DNA of 64,000 nucleotides from Tenacibaculum adriaticum (GCF_008124875.1 NZ_VNIA01000001.1:946721-1010720); one strand, 5' to 3'. Positions 8,385 to 18,821 are shown, counted from the stretch's first letter. Program-made: numbers and translations. Notes: generated by a model from the letters alone, not told the origin.

Positions 8385-11207
8385 ATGGCTGAAGCTAACA
8401 AATTAAGACTAAACAAAGTTTTAAGAGAATTAAATATCTCTTTAGATAGAGCGGTAGAACACTTGGCTAAACATGGTCACGATGTTGAGGCTCGTCCTAC
8501 AACTAAGATTTCTGAAAAAGAATACCAAGTATTACTTGATGGTTTTCAAACAGATAAATCTAAAAAAGTAGCGTCTAAAGAAGTAAGCGAAGAAAAGCGT
8601 AAAGAAAAAGAAGCTATTCGTTTAAGAATAGAGGCAGAGCAGGAGGCGAAGCGTATTGAAGATGCCAAAAAGCAAGAAATATTAAAAGCTAAGGCTGAAA
8701 AGGTAGAAGTAAAAACTGTTGGTAAAATAGATATTGATTCTAATAAAAAAGGAGCGCATAAAGTTGTGGTTCCGAAAGAAGAAGTTAAGGAGGTACCTAT
8801 TTCTAAAACAGAAGCACCAAAAAAAGTAGAGGAAATTAAAAAGCAAGAAAAGCCGAAAGTTGAGGTTAAAAAAGAAGCATCTGTAGAAAAACCAAAAACT
8901 ATAGAGGTTAAAAAATCTGAACCTAAGATTCAAGCACCAAAACAACAAGAACCTAAGGCAGAAGAACCGAAGGTTGAGATTACTCCAGAAAATGCTGAGA
9001 AAATTAAAACACAGTATAAAAAGCTAGACGGTCCTAAAATGACAGGTCAGAAAATTGATTTAAAACAATTTGAAAGACCTAAAAAGAAAAAACCAGAAGC
9101 TAAAGGAGGTAGTAATGACGCGGCAGATAAGAAAAAACGCCGTAGAATTGCTAAACCAGGAGCAGGTGCAGGAACAGCCAAAACAGGGACTACTAGTACG
9201 CAAGGAGCAGGTAACCGTGGTGGTCAAAACCGTGGTGGTGGTCAAAACCGTGGTGGTCAAAATAGAGGTAGAGGTAGAGCGCCAATAGTTAAGAAAGAAG
9301 AGCTAACAGAAGCAGAAATCCAAAAACAAGTTAGAGAAACTCTTGAAAAACTTCAAGGGAAATCTAGCAAAGGTAGAGGGGCAAAGCACCGTAGAGATAA
9401 AAGAGATCAGCATCGTCAATTAGCAGAAGCTGAATTACAAGCACAAGAGTTAGAAAGCAAAGTATTAAAAGTAACAGAATTTGTTACGGTTAGTGAAGTT
9501 GCTACGATGATGGATAAACCTGTAACAGATATTATTTCTGCATGTATGATGTTGGGGATGATGGTAACAATGAATCAACGTTTAGATGCTGAAACATTGT
9601 CTATTGTTGCAGAAGAATTTAATTATAAAGTAGAATTTGTTGGAGCTGAAGTAGAAGAAGCTATAGTAGAAGAAGAAGATAAGCCAGAAGATTTAGAAAC
9701 ACGTGCGCCAATTATTACAGTAATGGGTCACGTAGATCATGGTAAGACTTCTTTATTAGATTATATACGTAAAGCAAATGTAATTGAAGGAGAATCTGGA
9801 GGAATTACACAACATATTGGAGCTTATTCTGTAAAAGTTGGAGATCAAAAAATTGCATTTTTAGATACACCAGGTCACGAGGCCTTTACAGCGATGCGTG
9901 CGCGTGGAGCTCAAATAACAGATTTAGTTATTATTGTGGTGGCAGCAGATGATGATGTAATGCCTCAAACAAAAGAAGCAATTTCTCATGCACAAGCAGC
10001 AGGAGTACCAATCATATTTGCAATTAATAAGATTGATAAGCCAAACGCAAATCCAGACAATGTTAAAACTCAGTTATCTTCAATGAATTTATTAATTGAA
10101 GAATGGGGAGGAAATATTCAATCACAAGATATTTCTGCTAAAACAGGTCAAGGAGTTCCAGAATTGTTAGAAAAAGTATTATTAGAAGCTGAAATCTTAG
10201 AGCTTAAAGCTAATCCTAATAAATTAGCGACAGGAGCAGTTGTAGAGGCATTGTTAGATAAAGGTAGAGGTTATGTAACTACTATTTTGGTGCAAGCTGG
10301 TACCTTAAAGATTGGTGATTATATATTAGCTGGGAAAAACAGTGGTAAAGTTAAAGCCATGTTTGACGACAAGGGGAATAACTTAAAAGAAGCAGGTCCA
10401 TCAACACCAGTATCTATTTTAGGATTAGATGGGGCACCGCAAGCAGGAGACAAGTTTAATGTATTTGAAGATGAAAGAGAAGCGAAACAAATTGCTTCTA
10501 AACGTTCTCAATTACAACGTGAGCAATCTGTAAGAACTCAAAAAACATTAACATTAGCAGAAATTGGTCGTCGTATTGCTTTAGGAGATTTTAAAGAGTT
10601 AAATATTATCTTAAAAGGAGATGTAGACGGTTCGGTAGAAGCATTAACAGATTCTTTACAGAAATTATCTACAGAAGAAATTCAAGTAAATATTTTACAT
10701 AAAGGTGTTGGAGCAATTACAGAATCTGATGTATTATTAGCAACAGCTTCAGATGCTATTATTGTAGGATTTAATGTGCGTCCTCAAGCAAATGCAAGAA
10801 TAATAGCAGATAGAGAAGAAGTAGATATTAGAACATATTCTATTATTTATGATGCTATTAACGATGTAAAAGACGCCATGGAAGGAATGTTATCTCCTGA
10901 AATGAAAGAAGAGGTGATTGGTAATGTTGAGCTTAGAGAAGTTTATAAAATTTCTAAAGTTGGAAACATTGCAGGATGTATGGTGATGAGTGGTAAAATT
11001 ACTCGAGATGCAAAAGTTCGTGTAATTAGAGATGGTATTGTCGTTCATGATGGTGTGTTAGCTTCATTAAAGCGTTTTAAAGACGATGTTAAAGAAGTAA
11101 CTAAAGGATATGATTGTGGTATTCAAATAAAGAACTATAACGACATCAAAGAAGGAGATATTCTTGAAGCTTATACTGAAGTAGCAGTGAAGAAAAAGTT
11201 GAAATAA
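8385..11207 (+). CDS. infB: Translation initiation factor IF-2
   Basis: A 940-residue GTPase that brings initiator tRNA to the 30S subunit. The first ~300 residues are a low-complexity Lys/Glu/Pro-rich region with an RGGQNRGGGQNRGG-type stretch; the IF-2 N-terminal helical module follows near 360. The G domain starts around residue 440 with GHVDHGKTS (P-loop), DTPGHEAF and NKID, followed by the beta-barrel domains C1/C2. The 144-base gap after nusA has no clear promoter or terminator, so co-transcription is likely. The gene ends in the terminator at 11229. Confidence 0.96.
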   Translation: MAEANKLRLNKVLRELNISLDRAVEHLAKHGHDVEARPTTKISEKEYQVLLDGFQTDKSKKVASKEVSEEKRKEKEAIRLRIEAEQEAKRIEDAKKQEILKAKAEKVEVKTVGKIDIDSNKKGAHKVVVPKEEVKEVPISKTEAPKKVEEIKKQEKPKVEVKKEASVEKPKTIEVKKSEPKIQAPKQQEPKAEEPKVEITPENAEKIKTQYKKLDGPKMTGQKIDLKQFERPKKKKPEAKGGSNDAADKKKRRRIAKPGAGAGTAKTGTTSTQGAGNRGGQNRGGGQNRGGQNRGRGRAPIVKKEELTEAEIQKQVRETLEKLQGKSSKGRGAKHRRDKRDQHRQLAEAELQAQELESKVLKVTEFVTVSEVATMMDKPVTDIISACMMLGMMVTMNQRLDAETLSIVAEEFNYKVEFVGAEVEEAIVEEEDKPEDLETRAPIITVMGHVDHGKTSLLDYIRKANVIEGESGGITQHIGAYSVKVGDQKIAFLDTPGHEAFTAMRARGAQITDLVIIVVAADDDVMPQTKEAISHAQAAGVPIIFAINKIDKPNANPDNVKTQLSSMNLLIEEWGGNIQSQDISAKTGQGVPELLEKVLLEAEILELKANPNKLATGAVVEALLDKGRGYVTTILVQAGTLKIGDYILAGKNSGKVKAMFDDKGNNLKEAGPSTPVSILGLDGAPQAGDKFNVFEDEREAKQIASKRSQLQREQSVRTQKTLTLAEIGRRIALGDFKELNIILKGDVDGSVEALTDSLQKLSTEEIQVNILHKGVGAITESDVLLATASDAIIVGFNVRPQANARIIADREEVDIRTYSIIYDAINDVKDAMEGMLSPEMKEEVIGNVELREVYKISKVGNIAGCMVMSGKITRDAKVRVIRDGIVVHDGVLASLKRFKDDVKEVTKGYDCGIQIKNYNDIKEGDILEAYTEVAVKKKLK

Positions 11208-11228
11208 TTTAAGCATGATATACAAATA

Positions 11229-11256
11229 AAAAACCTCGCAATTTGCGAGGTTTTTT
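11229..11256. terminator. Bidirectional intrinsic terminator after infB
   Basis: Stem CCTCGCA/TGCGAGG with a three-base loop, flanked by A and T runs, lies between the convergent infB and SPOR-protein genes. Confidence 0.85.
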
Positions 11257-11269
11257 ATTTGTATAAATT

Positions 11270-11632
11270 TTATTTACTAATGATAATTGCTCCTGAGAAT
11301 TTCTCTCTGATCTTGTTTAGAGCTCTATCTGCATCTAAGCGTGTTTTATAACTTCCTACTTGTACTTTCCAATCAGGAGCGTCATAATCTAATTTAGTAT
11401 AAACACCAGAGAACTCAGATTCAAAATTATTTTTTATGTTTCTAGCACGCCCTTCTGAACCATTATAAAGCTGAATTCTAAAGCCAGTTCCGTTGTATTT
11501 ATTGTACTCTCTTTTCTTTTTTAACAACGAGTTAATGCTCTTGTCTTCAGTGTATTTAGACTGTGCAGAAACATCAAGGTTACCAATTAAAAATAAACCT
11601 AAAAATGTTAAAGTTATACTGATTTTTTTCAT
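11270..11632 (-). CDS. Secreted SPOR-domain protein
   Basis: A 120-residue protein with a clear signal peptide (MKKISITLTFLGLFLIGNLDVSA) and a SPOR domain covering residues ~50-120 (FRIQLYNGSEGRARNIK ... WKVQVGSYKTRLDADRAL). SPOR domains bind denuded peptidoglycan glycan strands, often at division sites. The protein is almost only the domain, so it probably acts as a periplasmic peptidoglycan-binding accessory. A TACTTTTG -7 box lies on the minus strand at 11649-11656, about 17 bases before the start. Confidence 0.88.
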   Translation of the reverse strand: MKKISITLTFLGLFLIGNLDVSAQSKYTEDKSINSLLKKKREYNKYNGTGFRIQLYNGSEGRARNIKNNFESEFSGVYTKLDYDAPDWKVQVGSYKTRLDADRALNKIREKFSGAIIISK

Positions 11633-11756
11633 TTTTTTATTCTTTTTACAAAAGTAACGACTTGTTATTTAATAGATTGCTATAAATGATTATTTAGAAT
11701 TAGTATAAATTACAAATTAGCATTCTCTTAACATTTCACAATTTAGACAGAAGTAG

Positions 11757-11764
11757 TACTTTTG
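11757..11764 (+). promoter_or_regulatory. Candidate -7 element of the act-cox operon (TACTTTTG)
   Basis: TACTTTTG fits TAnnTTTG. A TTTC at 11734-11737 sits 19 bases upstream, a near match to the -33 TTTG. The predicted leader to the actA ATG at 11847 is about 75 nt. Confidence 0.55.
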
Positions 11765-11846
11765 TGCGAGTTTGTATATACATGTGTATTACATACTGTA
11801 TAGAAAAAATCGTACCAAAATAGATACAAAATTTATATTTTATAGT

Positions 11847-13148
11847 ATGAAAAGTGTGAATCATCACAACAGTTTAACCCAAGTACTCTTAAAGAGTTTT
11901 GCTTTCCTATTAGTCTTTTTATTAAGTTTTTCAGTGCATTCACAAGATGTAGATGAAGCTCGTCAAAAAGAAGGGAAAAAGTTATTCAAGTCGCTTTGTG
12001 CATCTTGTCATAAGTTAGATAAGAAATTAGTAGGTCCTGCTTTAAGTGGGGTTGAAGAAAGAAGAGAACATGAGTGGTTACAAAAATGGATTCGTAACAA
12101 TGCTGAGCTAAGAGCCTCTGGAGATGCTGATGCAATTGCTGTTTTCGAAGAATTTAATGGTTCAAGCATGACTGCTTTTCCTCAGTTAACAGATAAGAAT
12201 ATTGATGATATTCTTTATTATACAACTGTTGGGGAGGTTAAAAAAGCAGGAGATGTAGCAGCAGCTACAGCAGATGCGAGTTCTTCTAAAGACGGGGGTC
12301 CTAAATGGCTAATTTATATTTTAGCAGCAGCAATTATAGTAGCGTTTTTAATAATTGGTAGTTTATTAAAAACTATTAGTGAGTTAAAAGGGGCGCCAAA
12401 GACACCAGGATTGTTAGGGCAAACAGCAGATTTATGGCAAGGAATTAAGCAAAACACATTCTTGCATGTATTAGCAGTGATTTTCGGAGCTTTAGTTACT
12501 GCTTATTTCTTATTTGGAACTTTATTTAAGGTTGGTGTTGATCAAGGTTATCAGCCAATTCAACCAATTACATTTTCACATAAAATTCATGCAGGAGATA
12601 ATAAGATTGAATGTCAATACTGTCACTCTGCAGCAAAACATAGTAAGCATTCAGGAATTCCTTCTGTTAATGTTTGTATGAACTGTCATAAGAATATTTC
12701 TGAAGTTGCTGATGATACTAAAGTGGTCTTAGAAGAAGGTGGAGTTGTTTTAACTAAACCCGATCTTGATAAAGAGATTGCTAAAATTTATGAAGCAGCT
12801 GGATGGGATACTGATAAGTTAGCTTATACAGGGAATACAAAACCTGTAAAGTGGGTGAGAGTTCATAATTTACCAGATTTTGCATACTTTAACCACTCAC
12901 AACACGTAACTGTTGCAGGTGTTAAATGTCAAAAATGTCACGGCCCTGTAGAAGAAATGGAAGAGGTATATCAATACTCTCCGTTAACAATGGGTTGGTG
13001 TGTCGATTGTCATAAAGCAACGAAAGTAGACTTGAAAGGAAACGAGTATTATGCTAAAATTCATGCAGAATTAGCTAAGAAGTACGGTGTGGATCAAGTT
13101 ACAATTGCACAGTTAGGTGGAAAAGAGTGTGGTAAGTGCCACTATTAA
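11847..13148 (+). CDS. actA: Alternative complex III subunit ActA, multiheme cytochrome c
   Basis: The start was placed at MKSVNHHN, which gives a proper signal/anchor segment; the 433-residue product carries six CxxCH haem sites. The first (CASCH, residues 51-55) is in an N-terminal monohaem cytochrome domain. After two membrane segments the other five follow: CQYCH, CMNCH, CQKCH, CVDCH and CGKCH at the extreme C-terminus. Alternative complex III oxidises menaquinol and passes electrons to a cytochrome oxidase in place of bc1. The monohaem domain fused to the five-haem module is notable. It is the first gene of an eight-gene operon. Confidence 0.93.
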   Translation: MKSVNHHNSLTQVLLKSFAFLLVFLLSFSVHSQDVDEARQKEGKKLFKSLCASCHKLDKKLVGPALSGVEERREHEWLQKWIRNNAELRASGDADAIAVFEEFNGSSMTAFPQLTDKNIDDILYYTTVGEVKKAGDVAAATADASSSKDGGPKWLIYILAAAIIVAFLIIGSLLKTISELKGAPKTPGLLGQTADLWQGIKQNTFLHVLAVIFGALVTAYFLFGTLFKVGVDQGYQPIQPITFSHKIHAGDNKIECQYCHSAAKHSKHSGIPSVNVCMNCHKNISEVADDTKVVLEEGGVVLTKPDLDKEIAKIYEAAGWDTDKLAYTGNTKPVKWVRVHNLPDFAYFNHSQHVTVAGVKCQKCHGPVEEMEEVYQYSPLTMGWCVDCHKATKVDLKGNEYYAKIHAELAKKYGVDQVTIAQLGGKECGKCHY

Positions 13149-13178
13149 TAATTAGAAAGTAGAAAAACACATATATAA

Positions 13179-16100
13179 ATGGCTTCAAACAAAAAATACT
13201 GGCAAAGTGTTGAAGAACTTAAAGAAGGTTCTGTTGTTGAAACGCTACGTAATAATGAGTTTGTAGAAGAAATTCCTACGGATGAATTTTTAGGAGATAA
13301 AGAAACGTTAGAAACATCATCTACTTCACGTAGAGATTTTTTAAAGTATGTTGGGTTTTCAACTGCTGCAGCTTCATTAGCAGCTTGTGAAGGTCCAGTA
13401 AGAAAATCAATCCCTTATGTAGTGCAACCAGATAACATCGTAGTAGGTGTTGCAGATTGGTATGCGACTACAATTGCAGATGGTTTCGATTTTGCTAACG
13501 TACTAGTTAAAACTCGAGAAGGACGCCCTATTCAAATTATGCCAAATAAAGAAATTGGCGGGGTTACAAATGCTCGTACACAAGCATCAGTTTTATCTTT
13601 ATATGATAGCAACTTGCGTTTAAAAGAGCCAAGAAAAGGGACTACACAAATTTCTTGGGCAGATGCAGATAAAGAAATTATTGCTGAATTAGAGAGGCTA
13701 AATGCGGCTAATGAATCAGTAGTTTTGTTAACAGGATCATTAGCGAGCCCTTCTACAGATAAGGTGATTGCAGATTTTATTGCAAAATACCCGAATGTAA
13801 AGCATGTAGTATATGATGCAGTTTCAGAAAGCGGAACGGCAGACGCTTTTGAAGCGATGTATGGAACTCGTGCATTACCAAACTACGATTTTAGTAAAGC
13901 AGAAGTTATAGCTTCTATTGGTGCTGATATTTTAGGAGATTGGCAAGGTGGTTATGAGAAATCATATGCAGAAGGACGTAAGCCTGAATTGGGTAAAATG
14001 TCTTACCACGTACAAATTGAAAGTAATATGTCATTAGCAGGTGCTAATGCAGATAAGCGTATTGTTGCGAAGCCTTCGGATCAAGTTTACGCTTTAATCA
14101 ATTTATACAATACTGTAACAGGTGCTAATATGCCGTCAAAAGCTACAGCTCATGATGCTGAAATTAAAAAATTAGCAACTAGTTTACAAAAAGCAGGAAA
14201 TAAAGGGGTTGTAGTAACTGGGTTAAATGATAAAAATGCACAATTAATTGCATTAGCAATCAATAAAGCATTAAATTCAGAAGTTATAGATGTTGTTAAT
14301 GTAAATAACACTCGTCAAGGTAATGATACTGAAGTTGCTCAATTATTAAAAGACTTATCATCAGGTAAAGTAAAAGGGTTAGTTACTTATAATGTAAACC
14401 CAAATTATAGCTTAACTGGTTTTGCTGATGCTGCTAAAAAAGCTTCATTATCTGTAGCTATATCTACACAGGATGATGCAACAGCAACAGCAATGCAATA
14501 TGCTTTACCAGCTCCTCACAACTTAGAAAGTTGGGGAGATGTGTCAGCTTCAGCAAATACTTACGGATTAATGCAGCCTACTATTTCGCCTATCTTTAAT
14601 ACACGTCAAATTCAAGATGTGTTATTAAAATGGTCAGGTAGTTCAGTTAATTATTATGATATATTAAAAGAATTCTGGAGTACAAATGTTTTAAACGGTG
14701 CCTCATGGAACCAAGCATTACATGACGGATTCTTTAAAAAGGAATTAGAGTCAGTAGTAACTGTTAATGATATTGATATCAACACAGCAGCTGCAACTTT
14801 AGTTAAGAATACAACACCATCTCAGTATGAGTTAAATTTATATACTTCTACAGCATTAGGAGATGGTAAGCAAGCAAACAACCCTTGGTTACAGGAGTTG
14901 CCAGATCCAATTACACGCGCTTCTTGGGATAATTACTTAACCGTTTCTATGGCAGATGCTAAAGAATTAGGTTTTGATAATCCTGTAAAAGATAATGGAG
15001 CTATCGATGGTAACTACGCTAACGTAACAGTAAACGGAGTAACGATTAACAATATCCCTGTAATGGTTCAACCAGGACAAGCTAAAGGTTCATTTGGATT
15101 AGCTTTAGGTTACGGTAGAACTCAAGGTTTAAAAGAAGAAATGCAAGTAGGTGTAAATGCATATCCTTTCTATGCTAACGGAAATAGTATTCAATATAAT
15201 GTTTCTATAGAAAAAGCATCTGGATGGCATAAATTTGCTTGTACTCAAGTTCAAAAAACAATTGCGGGTCGTAATGATATCTTAAAAGAAGCAACTTTAA
15301 AAGAAGTTTTGAATAAGAAATTAGATCCAAAACATACATGGAACAAGCCAGCGATGGTTTCTTACGATCACCAAGAAGTTGAAGCTAAAACTATCGATTT
15401 ATGGGATGAGCATAACCGTGAGATTGGACACCATTTTAACTTGTCTATCGATTTAACATCGTGTACAGGTTGTGGAGCTTGTGTGGTTGCATGTCATGCA
15501 GAAAATAATGTTCCAGTTGTAGGTAAACATGAAGTACGTGTGGGTAGAGATATGCACTGGTTACGTATTGATAGATACTATTCATCTGAAGTAAACGAAA
15601 AGCAAGTTGAAGCTTCAATGACAATTGAAGAATTTAAAGCTCAAAATCCTAATATTGCGAACCAAGAAGTTGAAAGAAAGTACGCTGAAAAGATATTAGA
15701 ATTAGGGGGAGGAGATTTATTCGCAGCATTAGAAACTTCTGCAGAAAATCCACAAGTTGCTTTCCAGCCAATGATGTGTCAGCACTGTAATCACGCACCA
15801 TGTGAAACAGTGTGTCCAGTAGCAGCAACATCACATGGTCGTCAAGGTCAAAACCAAATGGCATATAACCGTTGTGTAGGTACTCGTTACTGTGCAAATA
15901 ATTGTCCGTACCGTGTGCGTCGTTTTAACTGGTTTAACTATTCAGATAACAGTGAATTCGATTTCAATATGAATAATGACTATGGTAAAATGGTATTGAA
16001 TCCAGATGTTGTAGTTCGTTCTCGTGGAGTTATGGAAAAATGTTCTATGTGTATTCAAATGACACAAGCTACTATCTTAAAAGCTAAAAAAGAAGGTAGA

Positions 16101-16301
16101 GCTGTTAAGAAGGATGAATTCAAAACTGCATGTTCAGAAGCATGTTCAACTGGAGCAATGGTATTTGGTGATGTAAATAACACTGAAGACAAAGTTACAC
16201 AGTTAAAAGAAGATAATAGAGCTTACCACGTGTTAGATTACATTGGTACAAAACCAAATGTAGTATATCAAGTTAAAGTAAGAAATACAAACGAAGCTTA
16301 A
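13179..16301 (+). CDS. actB: Alternative complex III subunit ActB, iron-sulfur protein
   Basis: A 1040-residue protein. Near residue 50 it has a twin-arginine motif TSRRDFLKY, then a hydrophobic stretch ending SLAAC, so it looks like a Tat-exported lipoprotein. The long middle resembles a molybdopterin oxidoreductase that in this family holds no cofactor. The C-terminal ~300 residues form a ferredoxin-like unit with cysteine clusters CTGCGACVVAC, CQHCNHAPCETVC, CVGTRYCANNC and CSMC plus the final C..AC..GA. It relays electrons within the complex and lies 30 bases after actA. Confidence 0.94.
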   Translation: MASNKKYWQSVEELKEGSVVETLRNNEFVEEIPTDEFLGDKETLETSSTSRRDFLKYVGFSTAAASLAACEGPVRKSIPYVVQPDNIVVGVADWYATTIADGFDFANVLVKTREGRPIQIMPNKEIGGVTNARTQASVLSLYDSNLRLKEPRKGTTQISWADADKEIIAELERLNAANESVVLLTGSLASPSTDKVIADFIAKYPNVKHVVYDAVSESGTADAFEAMYGTRALPNYDFSKAEVIASIGADILGDWQGGYEKSYAEGRKPELGKMSYHVQIESNMSLAGANADKRIVAKPSDQVYALINLYNTVTGANMPSKATAHDAEIKKLATSLQKAGNKGVVVTGLNDKNAQLIALAINKALNSEVIDVVNVNNTRQGNDTEVAQLLKDLSSGKVKGLVTYNVNPNYSLTGFADAAKKASLSVAISTQDDATATAMQYALPAPHNLESWGDVSASANTYGLMQPTISPIFNTRQIQDVLLKWSGSSVNYYDILKEFWSTNVLNGASWNQALHDGFFKKELESVVTVNDIDINTAAATLVKNTTPSQYELNLYTSTALGDGKQANNPWLQELPDPITRASWDNYLTVSMADAKELGFDNPVKDNGAIDGNYANVTVNGVTINNIPVMVQPGQAKGSFGLALGYGRTQGLKEEMQVGVNAYPFYANGNSIQYNVSIEKASGWHKFACTQVQKTIAGRNDILKEATLKEVLNKKLDPKHTWNKPAMVSYDHQEVEAKTIDLWDEHNREIGHHFNLSIDLTSCTGCGACVVACHAENNVPVVGKHEVRVGRDMHWLRIDRYYSSEVNEKQVEASMTIEEFKAQNPNIANQEVERKYAEKILELGGGDLFAALETSAENPQVAFQPMMCQHCNHAPCETVCPVAATSHGRQGQNQMAYNRCVGTRYCANNCPYRVRRFNWFNYSDNSEFDFNMNNDYGKMVLNPDVVVRSRGVMEKCSMCIQMTQATILKAKKEGRAVKKDEFKTACSEACSTGAMVFGDVNNTEDKVTQLKEDNRAYHVLDYIGTKPNVVYQVKVRNTNEA

Positions 16302-16325
16302 TTTTTAATAATAAGGATATAGAGT

Positions 16326-17726
16326 ATGTCGTCTCATTACGAATCATCTTATAGAGAACCTTTAGTACTTGGTAACAAGAGTTACCATGATATTACTGAA
16401 GATATCGCAAAACCTATTGAAGGTAAGGCCAATAAAAATTGGTACATCGCATTTTATATTTCTTTAGCAGCAATGCTATGGGGATTTGGATGTATTTTTT
16501 ACACCGTCGGAACAGGTATCGGTGTATGGGGATTAAATAAAAACATCGGTTGGGCATGGGATATTACCAACTTTGTATGGTGGGTAGGTATTGGTCACGC
16601 CGGTACGTTAATTTCTGCTGTACTTTTATTATTCCGTCAAAAATGGAGAATGGCAATTAACCGTTCTGCTGAAGCAATGACAATCTTTGCGGTTTTCCAA
16701 GCAGGATTGTTTCCCATTATTCACATGGGACGTCCTTGGAATGGATATTGGGTATTGCCAATTCCCAACCAATTTGGTTCGTTATGGGTAAACTTTAACT
16801 CACCATTATTATGGGATGTATTTGCAATTTCTACTTACTTATCGGTTTCATTAGTTTTCTGGTGGACTGGTTTATTACCAGATTTTGCAATGATTCGTGA
16901 TAGAGCTGTAAAACCTTTCCAAAAGAAGATTTACGCATTATTATCTTTCGGTTGGTCTGGTAGAGCTAAAGATTGGCAACGTTTTGAAGAAGTGTCTTTA
17001 GTGTTAGCTGGTTTAGCTACACCGTTAGTGCTTTCTGTACATACAATTGTATCGATGGATTTTGCTACTTCTATTAACCCAGGGTGGCACTCAACAATTT
17101 TCCCTCCTTATTTCGTAGCTGGTGCAATTTTCTCAGGATTTGCTATGGTACAAACATTATTAGGTATTATGCGTAAAGTTACCAATATGGAGGAGTATAT
17201 TACACGTTTACATGTTGAGTATATGAACATTGTAATCATCTTAACAGGTGGTATTGTAGCAGTAGCATATGCTTCGGAATTCTTTATTGCTTGGTATACA
17301 GGTTCTCCTTACGAGAATTATACATATATGTCTGTAGGTGCTGCAACAGGTCCTTACGGATGGGCATTTTGGTCATTAATTTTATTTAACATCGCTATTC
17401 CACAGTTATTATGGTTTAAGAAGCTTAGAAGAAGTTTTATCGTTTCTTTCTTAATTTCTATTGCAATTAACATAGGTATGTGGTTTGAGCGTTTTGATAT
17501 TATTGCAATTGTATTAAGTAAAGGTCACTTACCATCAACTTGGTGGCGTTTTGAACCTACGTTTGTAGATGTAGGTATCTTTGTAGGAACGATAGGTTTT
17601 TTCTTTGTATTATTTTTATTATACGCTAGAACTTTCCCTGTAATTGCACAAGCAGAGGTTAAAACGATCTTAAAATCATCAGGAGAGAATTTTAAAAAAT
17701 TAAGAGAAGAGAACAATGAGCACTAA
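16326..17726 (+). CDS. actC: Alternative complex III subunit ActC, NrfD-like quinol-binding membrane protein
   Basis: A 466-residue integral membrane protein with about ten hydrophobic helices, matching the NrfD/PsrC family whose members hold the quinol site. Typical segments include WWVGIGHAGTLISA and the central HTIVSMDFA block. It pairs with ActB to form the membrane core and probably a proton path. Its last 11 bases overlap the start of actD, so the two are translationally coupled. Confidence 0.93.
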   Translation: MSSHYESSYREPLVLGNKSYHDITEDIAKPIEGKANKNWYIAFYISLAAMLWGFGCIFYTVGTGIGVWGLNKNIGWAWDITNFVWWVGIGHAGTLISAVLLLFRQKWRMAINRSAEAMTIFAVFQAGLFPIIHMGRPWNGYWVLPIPNQFGSLWVNFNSPLLWDVFAISTYLSVSLVFWWTGLLPDFAMIRDRAVKPFQKKIYALLSFGWSGRAKDWQRFEEVSLVLAGLATPLVLSVHTIVSMDFATSINPGWHSTIFPPYFVAGAIFSGFAMVQTLLGIMRKVTNMEEYITRLHVEYMNIVIILTGGIVAVAYASEFFIAWYTGSPYENYTYMSVGAATGPYGWAFWSLILFNIAIPQLLWFKKLRRSFIVSFLISIAINIGMWFERFDIIAIVLSKGHLPSTWWRFEPTFVDVGIFVGTIGFFFVLFLLYARTFPVIAQAEVKTILKSSGENFKKLREENNEH

Positions 17727-18243
17727 TAAAGTAATTCACGCATTATACAATGATGATGATATCTTAATGGATGCCGTTAAGAAAGTAAAAGATGCACATC
17801 ATCATATTGAAGAAGTATTTTGTCCATTTCCAGTTCACGGATTAGACAAAGCTATGGGCTTAGCTCCAACACGTTTGGCTATTACAGCTTTCTTTTATGG
17901 TATTACTGGTTTATCGGTAGCAGTTTGGTTAACTTGGTATACTATGATTGCTGATTGGCCTCAAGATATTGGTGGTAAACCAAACTTTTCTTGGGCAACT
18001 AACATGCCAGCTTTTGTGCCAATTTTATTTGAATTAACAGTATTTTTTGCAGCTCATTTAATGGTTATAACATTTTACATGCGTAGTAGATTATGGCCTT
18101 TTAAAGATGCAGAAAATCCAGATCCAAGAACTACAGATGACCATTTCTTAATGGAAATTCCTGTTCATGGAAATGAAGATGAATTAAAAGCTTTGTTAGA
18201 AACAACAGGAGCTGTAGAAATTAACGTAGTAGATAAGCACTAA
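17716..18243 (+). CDS. actD: Alternative complex III subunit ActD (DUF3341)
   Basis: A 175-residue membrane protein with two transmembrane helices (about 60-85 and 105-130) after a His/Asp-rich N-terminus (KDAHHHIEEVFCPFPVHGLD), the hallmark of DUF3341. In alternative complex III it lies beside ActC and ActF. The ATG overlaps the end of actC by 11 bases in another frame. Confidence 0.92.
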   Translation: MSTNKVIHALYNDDDILMDAVKKVKDAHHHIEEVFCPFPVHGLDKAMGLAPTRLAITAFFYGITGLSVAVWLTWYTMIADWPQDIGGKPNFSWATNMPAFVPILFELTVFFAAHLMVITFYMRSRLWPFKDAENPDPRTTDDHFLMEIPVHGNEDELKALLETTGAVEINVVDKH

Positions 18244-18252
18244 TAAAGAGAT

Positions 18253-18798
18253 ATGAAAAGTTTAAAAATAATTATCGCTTTAGTTGTCGTTGCAAGCTTT
18301 ATATCTTGTAACAACAAGCGTACTCCACAAGTACAATATATGCCAGATATGTATGTGTCGATACCTTACGATGCTAACGGAGTTGAAGCCATAGATGGTA
18401 AACCAGTTAATAGGTTGCCTGTTGCAGGAACTGTTAGTAGAAGTGGTGTTGTTGCTTATGATATTGCCAATACTAATGAAGGATATGAAAAAGCAAAAGC
18501 AGAATTAAAAAGTCCTTTGGAAGTTACTGATGAGAATTTAGCTAAAGGTAAAGAGTTATACGGAATTTATTGTGCTATTTGTCACGGTACAAAAGGTGAT
18601 GGTAACGGTATTTTATCTGAAAGAGATAAATTTAACGGTATTCCAAATTACAAAGATAGAGAGGTTACAGAAGGAAGTATTTATCATGTAATTATGTACG
18701 GTAAAAACCTAATGGGATCTCACGCATCGCAACTTAACCACAGTGAACGTTGGCAAGTTGTTCAGTATGTAGAAAAATTAAGAAGCGAATTAAAATAA
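18253..18798 (+). CDS. actE: Alternative complex III subunit ActE, monohaem cytochrome c lipoprotein
   Basis: A 181-residue protein with a lipoprotein signal ending FISC (Cys19) and one haem site CAICH at about residue 115 within a class I cytochrome c domain (GKELYGIYCAICHGTKGDG, with axial Met in a YGKNLMGSHA loop). It is the outer electron carrier of the complex, handing electrons toward the oxidase. It follows actD by 9 bases. Confidence 0.92.
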   Translation: MKSLKIIIALVVVASFISCNNKRTPQVQYMPDMYVSIPYDANGVEAIDGKPVNRLPVAGTVSRSGVVAYDIANTNEGYEKAKAELKSPLEVTDENLAKGKELYGIYCAICHGTKGDGNGILSERDKFNGIPNYKDREVTEGSIYHVIMYGKNLMGSHASQLNHSERWQVVQYVEKLRSELK

Positions 18799-18821
18799 TC
18801 TATAAAATAGATAATTAAGAT

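Noticed and set aside
8682..8948. Minus-strand open frame opposite the infB N-terminus
   Set aside because: It is Phe/Leu/Arg-rich antisense of the Lys/Glu-rich IF-2 linker, with no start context or domain.
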